This document shows, in pieces, positions 18,699-26,543 of a stretch of DNA of 64,000 nt (its first letter is position 1; each line of letters begins with the position of its first letter). The position numbers and the translations under genes are program-made. The notes below the pieces were generated by a model that worked only from the letters and a program-made list of their open reading frames with translations, searched no databases and was not told the origin of the DNA. The stretch is from the NCBI RefSeq assembly GCF_027622855.1, contig NZ_JAPZVR010000004.1:252021-316020 (forward strand). Direction: 5' to 3'. Source of the stretch: Glycomyces algeriensis. Its GTDB lineage: Bacteria > Actinomycetota > Actinomycetes > Mycobacteriales > Micromonosporaceae.

Positions 18699-19127
18699 CT
18701 ACCCGCCGTAGACGGAGTCCTCGGCGTCGTCCCAGATCTGCTGGCACTCTTCCTGGGTGCCGGCGCCGGAGTCGACGCAGTCCTGGACGGTCTCCTGCTC
18801 GATCGTGTCGGCTTCCTCTTCGAAGAAGTTGACGATCCAAACGTTGACCGCGATCGCGACGACGATGGCGAGCAGGCCCGTCACCAGGCCCGTGCCGCCG
18901 GTGCCCTTGCCCTTGCCACCGCGGCTGCCGGCCTTGGCCAGCGCGACGATGCCGAAGATGACGGCGAGGATGGCGATCGGGAGGGCGGTGAAGAGGTTCA
19001 CGCCCGGGATCCACGAGAAGATGATCAGGCCGACGAGGCCGAGCACGAGAGCGGTCACGCCGAAGCCGTTGCCCTGCTTGACGGGGGTGGGCTGCTGCAT
19101 GGGGGCCGGGGCGGGCGGGTAAGCCAC
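18699..19127 (-). CDS. Small membrane protein, DUF4190-like
   Basis: A 142-residue protein beginning at GTG 19127, with a ribosome site AGGAG eight bases upstream. A Pro/Gln-rich N-terminus ('AYPPAPAPMQQPTPV') is followed by two or three hydrophobic segments ('GFGVTALVLGLVGLIIFSWI', a second Ile/Ala-rich one, and 'GLVTGLLAIVVAIAVNVW') separated by a Gly/Lys loop, then an acidic Cys-containing tail. This is the build of DUF4190 proteins, whose function is unknown. A longer upstream reading to 19376 is rejected for lack of coding bias. Both ends of the gene face non-operonic sequence. Confidence 0.75.
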   Translation of the reverse strand: MAYPPAPAPMQQPTPVKQGNGFGVTALVLGLVGLIIFSWIPGVNLFTALPIAILAVIFGIVALAKAGSRGGKGKGTGGTGLVTGLLAIVVAIAVNVWIVNFFEEEADTIEQETVQDCVDSGAGTQEECQQIWDDAEDSVYGG

Positions 19128-19646
19128 GGGATTTCTCCTAGCGATTTGGAATGATCGGAGGTTCGGGCGGAACAGCGTGGAGTCTAGGGCAGCGACGCAA
19201 GTCGCATAACGGTGGCCAACGGGTAAATAGCCGGAATACTGCCCACTTTCACCATTCGGACCAGCGCAATCACTCAGCGTGGTTATTACCGAACGAGATC
19301 GATGTTCCACTCTGCGCGACATCGGGATAGCCGCATCGAAATGGGTCTCGTTCGAGAACTGTGGCCGCTCGAACACGCTTAGTGTCTCGCTAGTGGAGTC
19401 AATCCGGTTCTCGTCCGGTCGGCGCGGATCCGCCGCGGTCCTTCAGGCCGCTCCAGCGCCCGCGGCCGGCCCCGAATTCGTGGACTCGTCCGCGCGAGAG
19501 CGAGGGTCCGCGTGGAAACCGTTGTCATTCCCCGGCGTGCGTCCGAGTTGCCCCGATCTTCACGCCGCCGCAACCGCCGCGTCACCCGGAAGGGCCCGCC
19601 GCAGGTGGTGAACGGGCATGTGGGAGCGGCGTGCAAGACTATTGGC
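19128..19646. other. 519-bp intergenic region, no supported gene
   Basis: The part at 19190-19380 is distinctly richer in A/T than the surrounding genes and probably holds the divergent promoters of the DUF4190-like gene and manC. Short open frames exist (for example 19279-19611 on the plus strand) but their composition is unlike the neighbouring genes. I see no RNA fold or repeat that I can name. Confidence 0.5.
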
Positions 19647-20735
19647 ATGCTTCACGCGGTGGTCCCCGCGGGCGGTTCCGGAACTCGGCTCTGGCCCCTG
19701 TCTCGCGCGCAACGACCCAAGTTCCTGCTCCCACTCACGGGCACGGACTCGTCGTTGCTGCAATCGACCGTCGAGCGGGCACGGCTGCTGTCCGACCCCG
19801 ACCACGTCTACGTAGTCACGGGGGCGGCCCACGCCGTCGACGTGGCCCGCCAGCTGCCCGAGGTCCCCGGCGACAACATCCTCGTCGAGCCCTCGCCGCG
19901 CGACTCGGCCGCCGCGATCAGCCTCGCCGCCGCCGTCATCGCCGAACGCGACCCGACCGCGATCATGGGCGCGTTCGCCGCCGACCACCTCGTGCTCGAC
20001 GGCGAGGCCTTCGCCAAAACCGTCGCCAAGGCCATGGAGCTCGCCTCCACGGGCCTCCTCATGACCATCGGCATCACCCCCACCGGCCCCGACACCGGCT
20101 TCGGCTACCTGCGCCTCGGCCCGCCCGTCGGCCCCGGCTACCAGCTCGGGGCGTACGTCGAGAAGCCCGACCAGGTCTCGGCGGTCGAGTACGTCTCGGC
20201 CGGGAACTACCTGTGGAACGCCGGCATGTTCGTGTGGCGGGTGGACGTCTACCTCGCCGAGCTCAAGCGGCACCGTCCCGCGCTGCACGACGCGGTGCGC
20301 ACCCTCGCCGCCGCCTGGGACTCCAACCGCCGCGAGGCCCTGTTCGCGCAGCTGTGGCCGACCCTCGAGAAGATCTCGATCGACTACGCCGTCATGGAGC
20401 CCGCGGCCGCCGCGGGCAAGGTCGGCGTCGTCCCCGGCGACTTCGAATGGCACGACGTGGGCGACTACAACACCCTCGGCCAGGTGCTCAAGGCCAACGA
20501 CAAGGTCGGCAACGTCATCGTCGAGCCCCGCGGCTCCGGCCAGACGCTCCTGACCGAGTCGAAGCGGAACGTGGTCGTCCCGGCCGCCGGGCGGCTCATC
20601 GCCACCGTCGGCGTGGACGACCTCATCATCGTCGACACGCCGGACGCACTCCTGGTGTGTCCCAGGGACAGGGCGCAGGAGGTCAAAGGCCTGGTCGAGG
20701 AACTCAAGCAGGCCAACCGAACCGATCTGGTGTAA
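19647..20735 (+). CDS. manC: Mannose-1-phosphate guanylyltransferase
   Basis: A 362-residue sugar-nucleotide transferase. The nucleotide-binding signature 'VVPAGGSGTRLWPLSR' is at residues 5-20, followed by 'RPKFLLPL' (catalytic Lys), 'VEPSPRDSAAAISLAAAVI', and 'GYVEKP'-type strand 'LGAYVEKPDQVSAVEY'. 'SIDYAVMEPAAAAGKVGVVP' and 'WHDVGDYNTL' are typical of GDP-mannose pyrophosphorylases. It makes GDP-mannose from mannose-1-phosphate and GTP, the donor for glycolipid and protein mannosylation. It has no fused isomerase domain; that step is encoded by manA at 26544. ATG 19647 starts immediately before the conserved strand. Confidence 0.95.
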   Translation: MLHAVVPAGGSGTRLWPLSRAQRPKFLLPLTGTDSSLLQSTVERARLLSDPDHVYVVTGAAHAVDVARQLPEVPGDNILVEPSPRDSAAAISLAAAVIAERDPTAIMGAFAADHLVLDGEAFAKTVAKAMELASTGLLMTIGITPTGPDTGFGYLRLGPPVGPGYQLGAYVEKPDQVSAVEYVSAGNYLWNAGMFVWRVDVYLAELKRHRPALHDAVRTLAAAWDSNRREALFAQLWPTLEKISIDYAVMEPAAAAGKVGVVPGDFEWHDVGDYNTLGQVLKANDKVGNVIVEPRGSGQTLLTESKRNVVVPAAGRLIATVGVDDLIIVDTPDALLVCPRDRAQEVKGLVEELKQANRTDLV

Positions 20736-21265
20736 TGACCCGCATGAAGCTCGGGTCACGCCAACGGTCGGTCCTCGCCGGCCTGCTCCTCGCCCTCGCG
20801 ATCGTCGTCATCGCGGTCGCCCTGTCGCAGTGGCTGTTCGGGGTCGGCCTCGACCCGCGCGACGACACCCTCCGCCGCGCCGCCGGAATCGGCTACAACG
20901 ACGCGGCCCGCAGCACGCTCTTCTCGATCCTCCCGGTCGCCCTTCCCGCGCTCGCGGCGTTCGTCGCCCCCGACACGCGACCCGGACGGGTGACAGTCCG
21001 CCTTACCCGTCTCGTTTATGTCGCCTACCTCGTTATCGGTGTACTGCTGGCACTGTCGGCAGCCCGGTACGGATTCGACGATGCCAGGCAGCTGATTGAG
21101 GAAGGACAGGTCTTCATCGACACCCGCGCCGCCGTGGAGCGCCTACTGCTCGACACGGTGTGGCTGACGCTGGCCGTCATCGGCCTCGTCGCAGTGCGAT
21201 GGAAGGGAACTCGCGAGCGATCCTCCACTCCTGGACCTGTCAAGACAAGTCCCCCACAAGCGTGA
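20735..21265 (+). CDS. Hypothetical four-helix membrane protein
   Basis: A 176-residue protein whose ATG overlaps the manC stop (TAATG), so it is translationally coupled to manC. Four hydrophobic segments are visible: 'SVLAGLLLALAIVVIAVALS' (about residues 11-30), 'TLFSILPVALPALAAFVAP' (about 62-80), 'LVYVAYLVIGVLLALSAARY' (about 93-112) and 'LLLDTVWLTLAVIGLVAVRW' (about 139-158), with a short basic tail. I recognise no family. The linkage to manC suggests an envelope-related role, which is inference only. Confidence 0.7.
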   Translation: MTRMKLGSRQRSVLAGLLLALAIVVIAVALSQWLFGVGLDPRDDTLRRAAGIGYNDAARSTLFSILPVALPALAAFVAPDTRPGRVTVRLTRLVYVAYLVIGVLLALSAARYGFDDARQLIEEGQVFIDTRAAVERLLLDTVWLTLAVIGLVAVRWKGTRERSSTPGPVKTSPPQA

Positions 21266-21595
21266 GTCTGAGGGGTCCTTCCATCATTCAGTTCACTGTG
21301 CGCTATCGTCTGATATCGAACCGTGACCGAAAAGCGATGAGCACTCATCGTCCATAGCGACGAGTAATGGCGGTGCGGCCCCATCTACAGGCCGCCCGCG
21401 GGCACCGGGCTTCACCAAGAAGCACAACCAATGCAGGACAGGCACCAGCGGACGACCGGCTCGTCCGCAGTAGGGCCGTACGCGTTTCAGGGGAGGGGAC
21501 GCGTCCAGCCCGCCATCCGCATCCCGGTGCAGCGCAAGTGATTGCAAGGGGGGAGCACCGGTTCTGCCGGTGCGCGAACGAGGAGGCGGACGCAT
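21266..21595 (+). promoter_or_regulatory. whiB2 upstream region with leader hairpin
   Basis: 330 bp with no supported gene. It should carry the whiB2 promoter. A hairpin GCACCGG-ttctg-CCGGTGC (21555-21573) sits just before the strong ribosome site AGGAGGCGGA (21581-21590) and could influence translation. The first 100 bp are A/T-richer than average. I do not assign -35/-10 elements. Confidence 0.5.
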
Positions 21596-22102
21596 ATGGA
21601 CGGCCGTGACTACTTGGCCGACCTGTTGGGTAACGTTCCGGAGTGGCAGGCTCGCGCATTGTGCGCGCAGACCGATCCGGAGGCGTTCTTCCCCGAAAAA
21701 GGGGGGTCCACGCGGGATGCGAAACGCATCTGCGCGCGGTGCGAGGTCAAAGAGAACTGTCTGCAGTACGCACTCGACCACGATGAGCGCTTCGGCATCT
21801 GGGGCGGGCTCTCCGAACGGGAGCGCCGCAAGATCAAGCGCCAGGCGCGCGAAGCGGCACGGCGGCGCACCGAGCGCCTGCCGGTGGTGGTGTGTTTCCC
21901 GAGCCCGATGATCAACCCCGCGCTGGCGTCGGAGGTCGTCTTCGCGGCCGAGCAGCGCCATGCCGAACCCGTCCTGGTCGGCGGCGGCATCGGCGCCCAG
22001 GTGGGCCTGCTGGAGGAGCTGGTCGGCGCCCGCATGCCCGCGCCGGTAGGCGAACTCGCGGAGGAACCGGTCGTGCAGGAGCGCATTCCGGTCGCCGCAT
22101 AA
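21596..22102 (+). CDS. whiB2: WhiB-family iron-sulfur transcriptional regulator (WhiB2/WhmD-like)
   Basis: A 168-residue WhiB protein. The four [4Fe-4S] cysteines are Cys23, Cys46, Cys49 and Cys55 (C..C-x2-C-x5-C), followed by the turn 'GIWGGLSERERR' and a basic DNA-binding helix 'KIKRQAREAARRR'. Synteny with the mannose genes matches M. tuberculosis whiB2, whose mycobacterial orthologue WhmD is needed for septation. The ATG at 21596 has an excellent ribosome site. Unusual: after the normal WhiB domain (about residues 1-95) there is a tail of some 70 residues, hydrophobic then acidic ('MINPALASEVVFAAEQRH', 'LLEELVGARMPAPVGELAEE'), longer than typical WhiB proteins. Confidence 0.93.
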   Translation: MDGRDYLADLLGNVPEWQARALCAQTDPEAFFPEKGGSTRDAKRICARCEVKENCLQYALDHDERFGIWGGLSERERRKIKRQAREAARRRTERLPVVVCFPSPMINPALASEVVFAAEQRHAEPVLVGGGIGAQVGLLEELVGARMPAPVGELAEEPVVQERIPVAA

Positions 22103-22126
22103 GCACATCCCTACGAGCGAGCGGTG

Positions 22127-22152
22127 GGGGCGGGACGTCGATGTCCCGCCCC
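22127..22152. terminator. Terminator after whiB2
   Basis: GGGGCGGGAC (22127-22136), six-base loop, GTCCCGCCCC (22143-22152): perfect 10-bp stem 24 bp after the whiB2 stop. Confidence 0.8.
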
Positions 22153-22285
22153 TGCGCCGCCGCTCAGGCCGGCAGCGGCGAAACATGAAACAGGATATTC
22201 CCGATTTGTCCCCTTAGGGGACCCCTGATCTAACACTACGTCCCGGGTACGACACGATCTGCTTCGAACAAGAAGCGAGCCCACC

Positions 22286-22717
22286 TCAGAACTCCAGGTC
22301 CTCGGGCGGCAGGTTCAGCAGGGACGCGAGCTGCTCGGCGAGCACCGACCGCACCAGCCCCTCCATCTCGGCCTTGCCCTCGGCCCGCAGCTCGATCGGC
22401 CTGCGGTACAGCACGATCCGCGGCGAGGCCGCCACCGTGCCGGGCTGCGCCGGGTACAGCTTCGAGAGCGGCACCCCGCGGTCCTCCACGATGTCCGCGT
22501 CGTAGTTCTGGGACTCCGGCGGCACCTCGTCCACGGCGAACTCGATGTGCCGCAGGTCGGTGAACTTCGAACCCAGGGACTCCGCCAGACGGCGCTCGAT
22601 CTCGACCACCGAATCCATCACCAGCGCGTCGAACTGCTCGACGTGCGTGCGACGCAGCGGCAGGGCGCGGGGCGCCAGCGGCCCCCGCATCCCCCGTCCG
22701 TGTCGATCTCTGCGCAT
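22286..22717 (-). CDS. Metallopeptidase-family (Zincin_1) protein lacking HExxH
   Basis: A 143-residue protein, orthologous by position and features to M. tuberculosis Rv3259 next to whiB2. Conserved landmarks are 'MRGPLAPRALPLRRTHVEQF', 'VDEVPPE' and 'RIVLYRRPIELRAEGKAEME'. The helix that carries HExGH in active zincins reads 'LVRSVLAEQLASLLNL' here, so the metal ligands are absent and peptidase activity is doubtful; other actinobacterial relatives also have degenerate helices. ATG 22717 is preferred over an upstream extension to 22792 because the basic N-terminus then matches the family. Divergent from the DUF3499 gene. Confidence 0.8.
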   Translation of the reverse strand: MRRDRHGRGMRGPLAPRALPLRRTHVEQFDALVMDSVVEIERRLAESLGSKFTDLRHIEFAVDEVPPESQNYDADIVEDRGVPLSKLYPAQPGTVAASPRIVLYRRPIELRAEGKAEMEGLVRSVLAEQLASLLNLPPEDLEF

Positions 22718-22838
22718 GGGGAAACCATAGCGTTCGCGCCCGACGAATTCGGGCCCCGCGATCGCGATCCGGACAATTCCGCATCGGACCACAGTTCAGC
22801 GCCGCTGACTTCGCCACCGCGAGTGGTAGTTTCGTGGG

Positions 22839-23273
22839 GTGAGGTCGGATCGGCGTTGCTCCCGGAACGGCTGCCGCCAGCCTGCGGTGGCCACTTTGAC
22901 ATATATCTACTCGGATTCGACGGCTGTGGTCGGCCCGCTCTCCACGACGCGGGAACCCCACAGCTATGACCTGTGTGATGCGCACGCCCGGCGCCTCACC
23001 GTGCCCCATGGTTGGGAACTGGTCCGCCATCAAGGCGATTACACGGTGCCCATGCCCACCGACGACGACCTGGTCGCCCTGGCCAACGCCGTGCGGGAAG
23101 CCGCCGTGGGCGACAGGCACGAACTCGAGCCGCCCGAAGCGGCCCCCATGGCAGGGGGCCGGTACAACGAGGCCGATGCGTCTACGCGCCAAGGGCTCCG
23201 CCCCGCCGCGCCCCAGATCGGTGCCCGGCGTCACCTCCGGGTGGTGTCCGGCGACGAGGACCTACAGCGCTAG
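22839..23273 (+). CDS. DUF3499 family protein
   Basis: A 144-residue protein of the actinobacterial DUF3499 family (counterpart of Rv3258c). Cys7, Cys12, Cys46 and His49 ('CSRNGC' and 'DLCDAHA') look like a small zinc-binding site, and 'LTVPHGWELVRHQGDY' is the conserved central stretch. The C-terminal 40 residues are variable and Arg/Ala-rich. Its function is unknown; it is conserved between whiB2 and manB in many actinobacteria. GTG 22839 is used, which places the start seven residues before the first Cys. Confidence 0.88.
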   Translation: MRSDRRCSRNGCRQPAVATLTYIYSDSTAVVGPLSTTREPHSYDLCDAHARRLTVPHGWELVRHQGDYTVPMPTDDDLVALANAVREAAVGDRHELEPPEAAPMAGGRYNEADASTRQGLRPAAPQIGARRHLRVVSGDEDLQR

Positions 23274-23310
23274 TCTCGTCACGGGGCGGCCTCCTGCGAC
23301 GGTGCCAATG

Positions 23311-23392
23311 CACGGCTCGCAAGCAGCCTTGGCGAAGCTCGTTCATGGCTCGCAAGCAGGCTCGGCGAAGCTTGCGAGCCGTAGATGAGCAT
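23311..23392. repeat. 33-bp repeat family, locus A
   Basis: Two to three degenerate copies of a 33-bp unit with the core GGCTCGCAAGC / GGCGAAGCTTGCGAGCC, lying in the 178 bp between the DUF3499 and manB genes. The same unit forms arrays at 27721-27822 and 45956-46080. On the minus strand a frame reads TARKLRRACL-RAMNELRQGCL, the same 11-codon period as at the other loci. Confidence 0.8.
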
Positions 23393-23451
23393 CGCCGAGA
23401 GTGCCGGGCGTCTCCCCACCGGACCCGCAACACCGGAAAGGCGGCAACTGA

Positions 23452-24831
23452 GTGGCACCCAGACTCAGCGATTTCGTGAAGGCCTACGACGTGCGCGGAC
23501 TCGTCGGTTCGCAGCTCACACCCGAGGTCATGGAAGCGATCGGAGCGGCCGCCGTGGCCGTCACCGGTGAGAAGACCTGGGCCGTCGGGCACGACATGCG
23601 CGACTCCGGCCCCGGCTTCGCCGCGGCCTTCGCGCGCGGCGCGACCCGCGCCGGCGCCGACGTCATCGAGGCCGGGCTCTGCTCGACCGACATGCTCTAC
23701 TTCATCGCCGGCCAGCGCAACGTCGCCGGCGGGATGCTCACCGCCAGCCACAACCCCGCCGAGTACAACGGCCTGAAGCTGTGCCTCCCGGGCGCGCGCC
23801 CGATCGGCCTCGACACCGGTCTGGCCGACATCCGCGACAAGGCCCAGGCGATCCTCGACGGCGAACCGGCCCCCGAAGCGGCAACCCCCGGAACCGCCAC
23901 GAGCGAGGACTTCCTCGCCGCTTACGCCGAGCACCTGCGCGGGCTCGTGGACCTCTCGAAGATCCGCCCGCTCAAGATCGTCGTGGACGCCGGCAACGGC
24001 ATGGGCGGGTACACCGTTCCCGCCGTTCTCGGCGACCAGCTCCTGGCCGGGCTCCCGCTCGAGATCGACGAGCTCTACTTCGACCTCGACGGCTCCTTCC
24101 CCAACCACGAGGCGAACCCGCTCGAGCCGGCGAACATCGTCGACCTGCAGGCCCGTGTCCGCGAGGCCGGCGCCGACCTCGGCCTGGCCTTCGACGGCGA
24201 CGCCGACCGCTGCTTCGTCGTGGACGCCGACGGCGAGCCCGTCACGCCATCGGCGATCACCGCGCTCATCGCCACCCGCGAGCTCGTGAAGCACCCCGGC
24301 TCCGCCGTGTGCCACAACCTGATCACCTCCAAGGCCGTCCCCGAGATCATCAGTGAGCACGGCGGCCGCCCGCTGCGCACCCGCGTCGGCCACTCCTACA
24401 TCAAGGCCGTCATGGCCGAGGAGAACGCCGTCTTCGGCGGCGAGCACTCCGCGCACTACTACTTCCGCGACTTCTGGTTCGCCGACACCGGCATGCTCGC
24501 CGCGATGCACGTCCTCGCCGCCGTCGGCGAAGGCGACCGCAGCGCCGCGGACCTCGGCAACGAGTTCGTGCGCTACGCGCCCTCGGGCGAGATCAACTCG
24601 AAGGTCGCCGACCCGCACGCGAAGATCGAAGAGGTCGCCGCGCAGTACGCTGCACGCGAAGGGGTCTCGACCGACCGCCTGGACGGCCTCACCGTCACGC
24701 TCGACGACGGCTCGTGGGCCAACCTGCGCCCGTCCAACACCGAACCGCTGCTGCGCCTCAACGCCGAGGGCCCCGACCAGGCGTCAATGGAGCGGCTGCG
24801 GGACGACATCCTCCGCACCGTAAGGAACTAG
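23452..24831 (+). CDS. manB: Phosphomannomutase/phosphoglucomutase
   Basis: A 459-residue alpha-D-phosphohexomutase converting mannose-6-phosphate to mannose-1-phosphate (and probably glucose phosphates). Four domain signatures are seen in order: 'KAYDVRGLVG' (10-19); phosphoserine loop 'TASHNPAEYNG' with Ser99; metal loop DGDADRC (248-254); sugar loop 'GGEHSAHYYF'; and phosphate loop 'RPSNTEPLLRLN' near the C-terminus. GTG 23452 has a fair ribosome site (GGAAAGG). It feeds ManC and is followed after 3 bp by the Trm112-like gene, so they are one transcript. Counterpart of mycobacterial ManB (Rv3257c). Confidence 0.96.
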   Translation: MAPRLSDFVKAYDVRGLVGSQLTPEVMEAIGAAAVAVTGEKTWAVGHDMRDSGPGFAAAFARGATRAGADVIEAGLCSTDMLYFIAGQRNVAGGMLTASHNPAEYNGLKLCLPGARPIGLDTGLADIRDKAQAILDGEPAPEAATPGTATSEDFLAAYAEHLRGLVDLSKIRPLKIVVDAGNGMGGYTVPAVLGDQLLAGLPLEIDELYFDLDGSFPNHEANPLEPANIVDLQARVREAGADLGLAFDGDADRCFVVDADGEPVTPSAITALIATRELVKHPGSAVCHNLITSKAVPEIISEHGGRPLRTRVGHSYIKAVMAEENAVFGGEHSAHYYFRDFWFADTGMLAAMHVLAAVGEGDRSAADLGNEFVRYAPSGEINSKVADPHAKIEEVAAQYAAREGVSTDRLDGLTVTLDDGSWANLRPSNTEPLLRLNAEGPDQASMERLRDDILRTVRN

Positions 24832-24834
24832 CCC

Positions 24835-25008
24835 ATGCCCGCCACCGCGCCCAAGCCAGTGCTCCTCGAACTGCTGCGCTGCCCTGAGCCCCACCACGCC
24901 CCGCTCTCGTACGACCGCGAGGCGAACGCGCTCACCTGCTCCGAGTGCGCCAAGGTCTTCCGGGTCGAGGACGGCATCCCCGTGATGCTCCTCGACGGCC
25001 CGGAGTAG
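24835..25008 (+). CDS. Trm112 family small protein
   Basis: A 57-residue protein, ATG 24835 to TAG 25008, directly behind manB. It has the Trm112 pattern: 'LLELLRCPEPHHAPLSYD' then 'ALTCSECAKVFRVEDGIPVM', with Cys16, Cys35 and Cys38 and the hallmark Val-Glu-Asp-Gly-Ile-Pro-Val-Met-Leu. Bacterial Trm112-like proteins are small zinc-ribbon-like proteins; in eukaryotes and archaea Trm112 activates methyltransferases, but the bacterial role is unsettled. The conserved position between manB and the SIS-domain gene supports it as a real gene. Confidence 0.9.
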   Translation: MPATAPKPVLLELLRCPEPHHAPLSYDREANALTCSECAKVFRVEDGIPVMLLDGPE

Positions 25009-25197
25009 CCCGCCCCGCTCGGCTCCCGGACCGAGGAATGCAGGCGGCGGCGAGGACCGCAGGCGGCGCCTGCGGGCCGCCTCCGCGAGGCTCGCGGCCC
25101 GGCGAGCGCCTGCTCGGCGAAGCCCGTGAACGTGAATCTGTACCGCCCGGCAATGAAGTGAACCGTCGAGGCCGCACCGGCCAAGGAGGAGTACACC

Positions 25198-26391
25198 ATG
25201 GGTCTTGAGGACGACGGCCTCGCCGGGATCACCGGCGACCGGCTCCCCGACGAGCGTCGCATCGAAGGCGACCTCAGCGAGTCCATCCGGCCCGGCGGCG
25301 CCCTCTGGGCGCTCGCCTCGGCCGGACCGCAGCTGCGCGAATCGGCCGCGCTCGCCGCCGACGCCGGCCTCACCGCGCTCGCCGAGGAGGGCCGCCCCCG
25401 GGCGGTCGTCGTCGCGGGCGTCGGCACCGCCGCGCGCACCGGCGACATCCTCGCCACCGTCGCGGGCCCCCGCTGCCCCGTGCCGATCCTCGGTCACCGG
25501 TCCGCCGGCGTCCCCGGCTGGGTCGGCGCGGCCGACGTGGTCATCGCCGTCTCCGCTTCGGGACGCAGCCCGGAGGCGCTCGCCGCCGCCGAGGCCGCCG
25601 CCCGCCGCGGCGCGCGCCTGGTCGCCATCGGCGCCCCCGACTCGGAGCTGCAAGCCCTCGCCGAGCGCGCCCGCGCCTCGTTCGTGGCCGTCCCGCGCCG
25701 CGCCCCGGCGCGCCTGAGCCTGTGGGCGCTCACCGTCCCGGTGCTCATGGCCGCCAGGGAACTCGGGCTCGTGAACCTCGTGGAGGCCGACATCGCCGAG
25801 ACCGCGCGGCGGCTCGACGAGGACGCCGAGCGCTGCCGCCCCGACGCCGACGCGTACGTCAACCCGGCGAAGGAGCTCGCGATGAACCTCGCCGGTTCGA
25901 TCCCGGTCGTGTGGGGTTCGAGCCCGCTCGCGGGCGTCGCGGCCCGCCGCTTCGGCGACATGCTCGCCGCGAACTCCCGCTACCCGGTGGTCTCCGGTGA
26001 GCTCGGCGAGGTCGGCCGCGGCCGCGTGGGCCTCCTCGACGGCGTGTTCGGCTCGCTCGCCGAAGGCCAGACGGACATCTTCGCCGATCCCGAGGACGAC
26101 GAGCTCACCCGCCTGCGGATCGTGCTCATGCGCGACGACGGCCTCGACGGCGACGACACCGGCCCCATGCCGGACGTGCGCCGAGCCGAAGCCGTCGCCG
26201 ACCTGGCCTCGCGCCGCGGCGTCCGCTGCGACGTGCTCCCCGCCGAGGGCGGCTGCTCGCTCGAGCGGCTCGCCTCCCTCATCGCCGTCCCCGACTTCGC
26301 GTCGGTGTACCTGGCGCTCGCCCACGGCCTCGACCCCATGCGGGTGCCGGCCGTCTCCGAGATGAAGGACGCCACCCTCGGGTCGGATTAG
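25198..26391 (+). CDS. SIS-domain protein, phosphomannose/phosphoglucose isomerase-like
   Basis: A 397-residue protein with two sugar-isomerase (SIS) halves and a C-terminal region like bifunctional phosphoglucose/phosphomannose isomerases. SIS features include 'RAVVVAGVGTAARTGDILAT' and 'VVIAVSASGRSPEALAAAEA' (about residues 110-130) and 'PVVWGSSPLAGVAARRFGDM'. The counterpart Rv3256c lies between manA and manB in M. tuberculosis. Key catalytic residues of true isomerases cannot be confirmed from inspection, so it may be regulatory. ATG 25198 has a strong ribosome site (AAGGAGGA). The 189 bp upstream contain GC-rich dyads such as GCAGGC..GCCTGC but no gene. Confidence 0.85.
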   Translation: MGLEDDGLAGITGDRLPDERRIEGDLSESIRPGGALWALASAGPQLRESAALAADAGLTALAEEGRPRAVVVAGVGTAARTGDILATVAGPRCPVPILGHRSAGVPGWVGAADVVIAVSASGRSPEALAAAEAAARRGARLVAIGAPDSELQALAERARASFVAVPRRAPARLSLWALTVPVLMAARELGLVNLVEADIAETARRLDEDAERCRPDADAYVNPAKELAMNLAGSIPVVWGSSPLAGVAARRFGDMLAANSRYPVVSGELGEVGRGRVGLLDGVFGSLAEGQTDIFADPEDDELTRLRIVLMRDDGLDGDDTGPMPDVRRAEAVADLASRRGVRCDVLPAEGGCSLERLASLIAVPDFASVYLALAHGLDPMRVPAVSEMKDATLGSD

Positions 26392-26420
26392 CGGGTCAGC
26401 AAGGGCCGCAACGCTTGCAG

Positions 26421-26449
26421 GGCCGCGGACGGCGATGCCGTCCGCGGCC
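26421..26449. terminator. Terminator after the SIS-domain gene
   Basis: GGCCGCGGACGGC (26421-26433), three-base loop, GCCGTCCGCGGCC (26437-26449): perfect 13-bp stem 30 bp after the stop, so manA probably has its own promoter. Confidence 0.85.
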
Positions 26450-26543
26450 TTCCGCGTACGGCGCTCGGACGGGCCGGGGTGGCGGGCCGCGCGGGCCGAA
26501 CCGTTAGAGTTGAGGCCTTCAACCCGAACAGTGAGGAGCGGCG

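Noticed and set aside
19279-19611. 110-codon plus-strand open frame before manC
   Set aside because: Composition is unlike the neighbouring genes, no ribosome site, no recognisable motif.
22717-22792. N-terminal extension of the Zincin_1 protein
   Set aside because: The extra 25 residues lack the basic family start and coding bias; ATG 22717 fits the family.
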